Shown here one piece after another: positions 20,701 to 21,556 of a stretch of 21,556 nt of DNA. Numbering within the stretch: the first letter of the stretch is position 1; each line of letters starts with the position of its first letter. The notes below the pieces were generated by a model. The model was not told the origin of the DNA, did not search any database, and saw nothing but the letters and a program-made list of their open reading frames with translations. Position numbers and translations under genes: made by a program. Source of the DNA: an uncultured Clostridium sp. (GTDB taxonomy: Bacteria; Bacillota; Clostridia; TANB77; CAG-508); assembly GCA_902496295.1 (NCBI GenBank), contig CABVAF010000014.1, positions 1 to 21,556 of the forward strand, given 5' to 3'.

Positions 20701-21313
20701 TGGAAGCAATACATTTAAAATAGGCACAGATAAAACTATTTTAATGACAGATGAGGGCTATTTTAGTATAAGTAATGGAGAAGCAAACTTTTTTAATACA
20801 GGTTACAATATTTGGGATGGTAATTTAAAAGTTTCAAACGGTAATTTTGAAGTTTTAGGTGGAGATATTATACTTGGTCAAACATATGATGAAGGAAAAG
20901 TTTCCTTTACATTAAATCTAAAAAGTATGGGACATATTGGTGGAAATATTACAGTTGATGGAAATGTCTATGCAAATAATATTTCCTCAGATAGAAGACT
21001 AAAAGATAACATCGAAGATAGTAATACAAATGCTTTAGATTTGATAAATAAAATAAAACATAGGCAATTTGAGAAGAAAGATGATGGTAAACAGTACAAT
21101 ATAGGATATATTGCACAAGAGCTAGAAGAAATAGACAAAAATTTTGTATTAATAAAACCAAAAGATGAAAAAGAAGATGAAAAATACTATATAAATGAAT
21201 TACCTCTATTAGCAACAGCCACAAAAGCTATACAAGAATTAAATCAAAAAGTAGAGCAATTACAAAATAAGATAGATGAATTAGAACAAAAATTAAATGA
21301 AAAGGAGAAATGA
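17735..21313 (+). CDS. Large tail-tip/receptor-binding protein with S74 chaperone
   Basis: I start at ATG 17735, since GGGGAGG at 17722-17728 fits it better than GTG 17732. The 1192-residue modular protein has several parts. An N-terminal baseplate-like region spans about 1-370. Two copies of a YxLS...GSW...W.KGKYxW module lie at about 438-490 and 523-575. Between them is a collagen-like Gly-X-X stretch (490-516). A coiled coil follows, then a jelly-roll-like region opening NLIPNSAPYNLDNW (about 652-808), resembling a carbohydrate-binding module, and a beta-rich stalk. The C-terminal peptidase S74 domain has SSDRRLKDNI; self-cleavage before S1085 would free a chaperone of about 108 residues. 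It ends in a coiled coil. It is likely a trimeric host-recognition protein. Confidence 0.88.
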   Translation: MINVTDSIKKAYEESTTQYDKIVLDGQEYDINNVQYEDDCYLDGNIFGTAIARTLDFEIENIVDLENKEFKYLTGIKTENGIKWIELGTFITQEVEPNDTTNINKVTAMDYMLKSNIEYVSSLNYGSGKVTILQVLQEACQEAGMILATTDFANAGFIVDSNQFTEGSLIRQVFQAVAQISGTFAKIRYDDKLYFITPKRTGLEVKDVHKMLVKDLDKLLVLKLAGCEFKMKMNDYSELILKRNTHPINLVSLGISDIEGENVVMRDEESIAEDGENSLVINDNPFAYTEDKRKQLITALFNTVKGFEYTSFEITGQAKPYQETGDEVVVVDKDGTFSYSFLFRFNYKSPNGLESEMSAPSLTKATVNYQNVASSEEQAIKRTELIVDKQNQTITGLITKTDNNTKKISEHTQTIDEIKDTLKSVTTTVSETVKEVQVMYALSDSSTQAPTSGWSVEAPEWQKGKYMWQKTVTAFSDDTQEESQPTCIQGANGQDGKDGVDGTNGKDGTNGKDGLGIEAIETEYYLSNSETKVIGGSWKATQDKWSKGKYIWTRSKITWSDNSVTYSNPVVAEGLNSANENADSANEGTKKVTTKMSEVEKTVEGITNTVNETTERLNNDYSTTEQMNTAIEQSAGKITNSVTESINNIQVGGTNLIPNSAPYNLDNWIIDNSSKIELIIQDEETAPFKKALRIRTLVQFTSESGIYIYPTIKTLEENKEYCFSIWLKATANTSIKVGYFLNLTTFNVTTEYQKFTYKFKAAKATSIKHAFWIRLPVGITVGRQIFAHSIKLEEGNKNTAWSPAPDDDVKGFEIGTKIEQNAKSVQIAWNQLSQYIKFEGDNQDATIAFYDQNSKFGEMGVNTLDNTKYISFAVPVKYGSNTKDGMAWGIQTEDDKFWPILFIKDFFMAPKQSGNFGGNLVLNYCDFLLGSGAIKAGNIRLGADDTANGIYFEDTTTGKILMSIYPKSTVQNYETINILDKIRFYKNQSGSNTFKIGTDKTILMTDEGYFSISNGEANFFNTGYNIWDGNLKVSNGNFEVLGGDIILGQTYDEGKVSFTLNLKSMGHIGGNITVDGNVYANNISSDRRLKDNIEDSNTNALDLINKIKHRQFEKKDDGKQYNIGYIAQELEEIDKNFVLIKPKDEKEDEKYYINELPLLATATKAIQELNQKVEQLQNKIDELEQKLNEKEK

Positions 21314-21314
21314 T

Positions 21315-21556
21315 ATGTCATTATTAACACCCTTTTTAAAATTATTCAAATGGGATACAACAAATGAAACAGATTTAAATTCAGAATTTAATGTAGATAA
21401 ATCTATGAATGACAACTGGGACAAATTAGATGCAAAAGCTCAGGAATATGACAACTTAATAACAAATATAGAAGATAACATATCAGACATACAAGATAAA
21501 AATACACAACAAGATAAACTAATACAAAAGCTACAATCAAATATGATAAATGAGAG
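21315..21556 (+). CDS. Tail fibre/appendage protein, N-terminal part (partial)
   Basis: ATG 21315 follows AAAGGAG (21301-21306) one base after the previous stop, and the frame stays open to the right edge (80 complete codons). The opening SLLTPFLKLFKWDTTNETDL and then DKSMNDNWDKLD match the N-terminal attachment segment of phage tail appendage proteins in low-GC Firmicutes. After that comes a helical coiled coil (DNISDIQDKNTQQDKLIQKL). It probably attaches to the tail tip; its receptor domain is beyond the window. Confidence 0.72.
   Translation, partial: MSLLTPFLKLFKWDTTNETDLNSEFNVDKSMNDNWDKLDAKAQEYDNLITNIEDNISDIQDKNTQQDKLIQKLQSNMINE

Overview
The window is a strongly AT-rich, almost entirely plus-strand stretch of a tailed phage or prophage. 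The base composition, the AGGAGG-type ribosome sites and the protein families point to a low-GC Firmicutes host (gut Clostridia-like). The structural genes have a siphovirus order: SPP1-type portal, separate scaffold and capsid, long tape measure, and tail-tip proteins with a self-cleaving chaperone. No integrase, repressor, lysis gene, tRNA, rRNA or CRISPR array is visible here.

Layout. 1-3600 holds the end of the early/middle region: closely packed small genes for membrane peptides, coiled-coil proteins, zinc ribbons and a DNA adenine methyltransferase-like protein. 3400-4020 is a regulatory block: a small helix-turn-helix protein whose start lies in an inverted repeat, then an ArpU/DUF1492-like late regulator split in two by a +1 frame change. 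4019-4597 is a dense intergenic hub. It holds three 10-bp GTTACT iterons running into a promoter, a run of A-tracts at about 10-bp spacing, a convergent two-RNA locus, 11-bp repeats and a weak terminator. 4598-9880 is the packaging and portal module: a small Cys protein, terminase small and large subunits, portal, minor head protein with a C-terminal BECR/DUF4258-like domain, and two small genes. 9906-10006 is a terminator plus a structured RNA leader. 10007-13300 holds scaffold, major capsid protein with an Ig-like domain, and four connector/tail-completion genes. 13332-17351 holds tail tube, two tail chaperones, a membrane protein, a Com-like zinc ribbon and the tape measure. 17362-21556 is the tail tip, ending inside the next fibre gene.

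The strongest candidate for an unrecognised system is 4185-4515, which has the architecture of the pAD1 par (Fst) type I toxin-antitoxin. A 21-residue hydrophobic peptide is encoded on the minus strand, against every other gene here. It has a 17-bp-spaced promoter and an mRNA leader that can fold over both the Shine-Dalgarno and the AUG. A plus-strand RNA with its own strong promoter converges on it at a shared bidirectional terminator, and carries two direct repeats complementary to the toxin Shine-Dalgarno and its first codons.

A second candidate regulatory circuit lies at 15266-15458. A Com-like zinc ribbon sits directly upstream of the tape-measure start, and that start lies in a hairpin with the ribosome site in its loop. 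All functional calls rest on reading the sequence and recalled family features; no database search was run.
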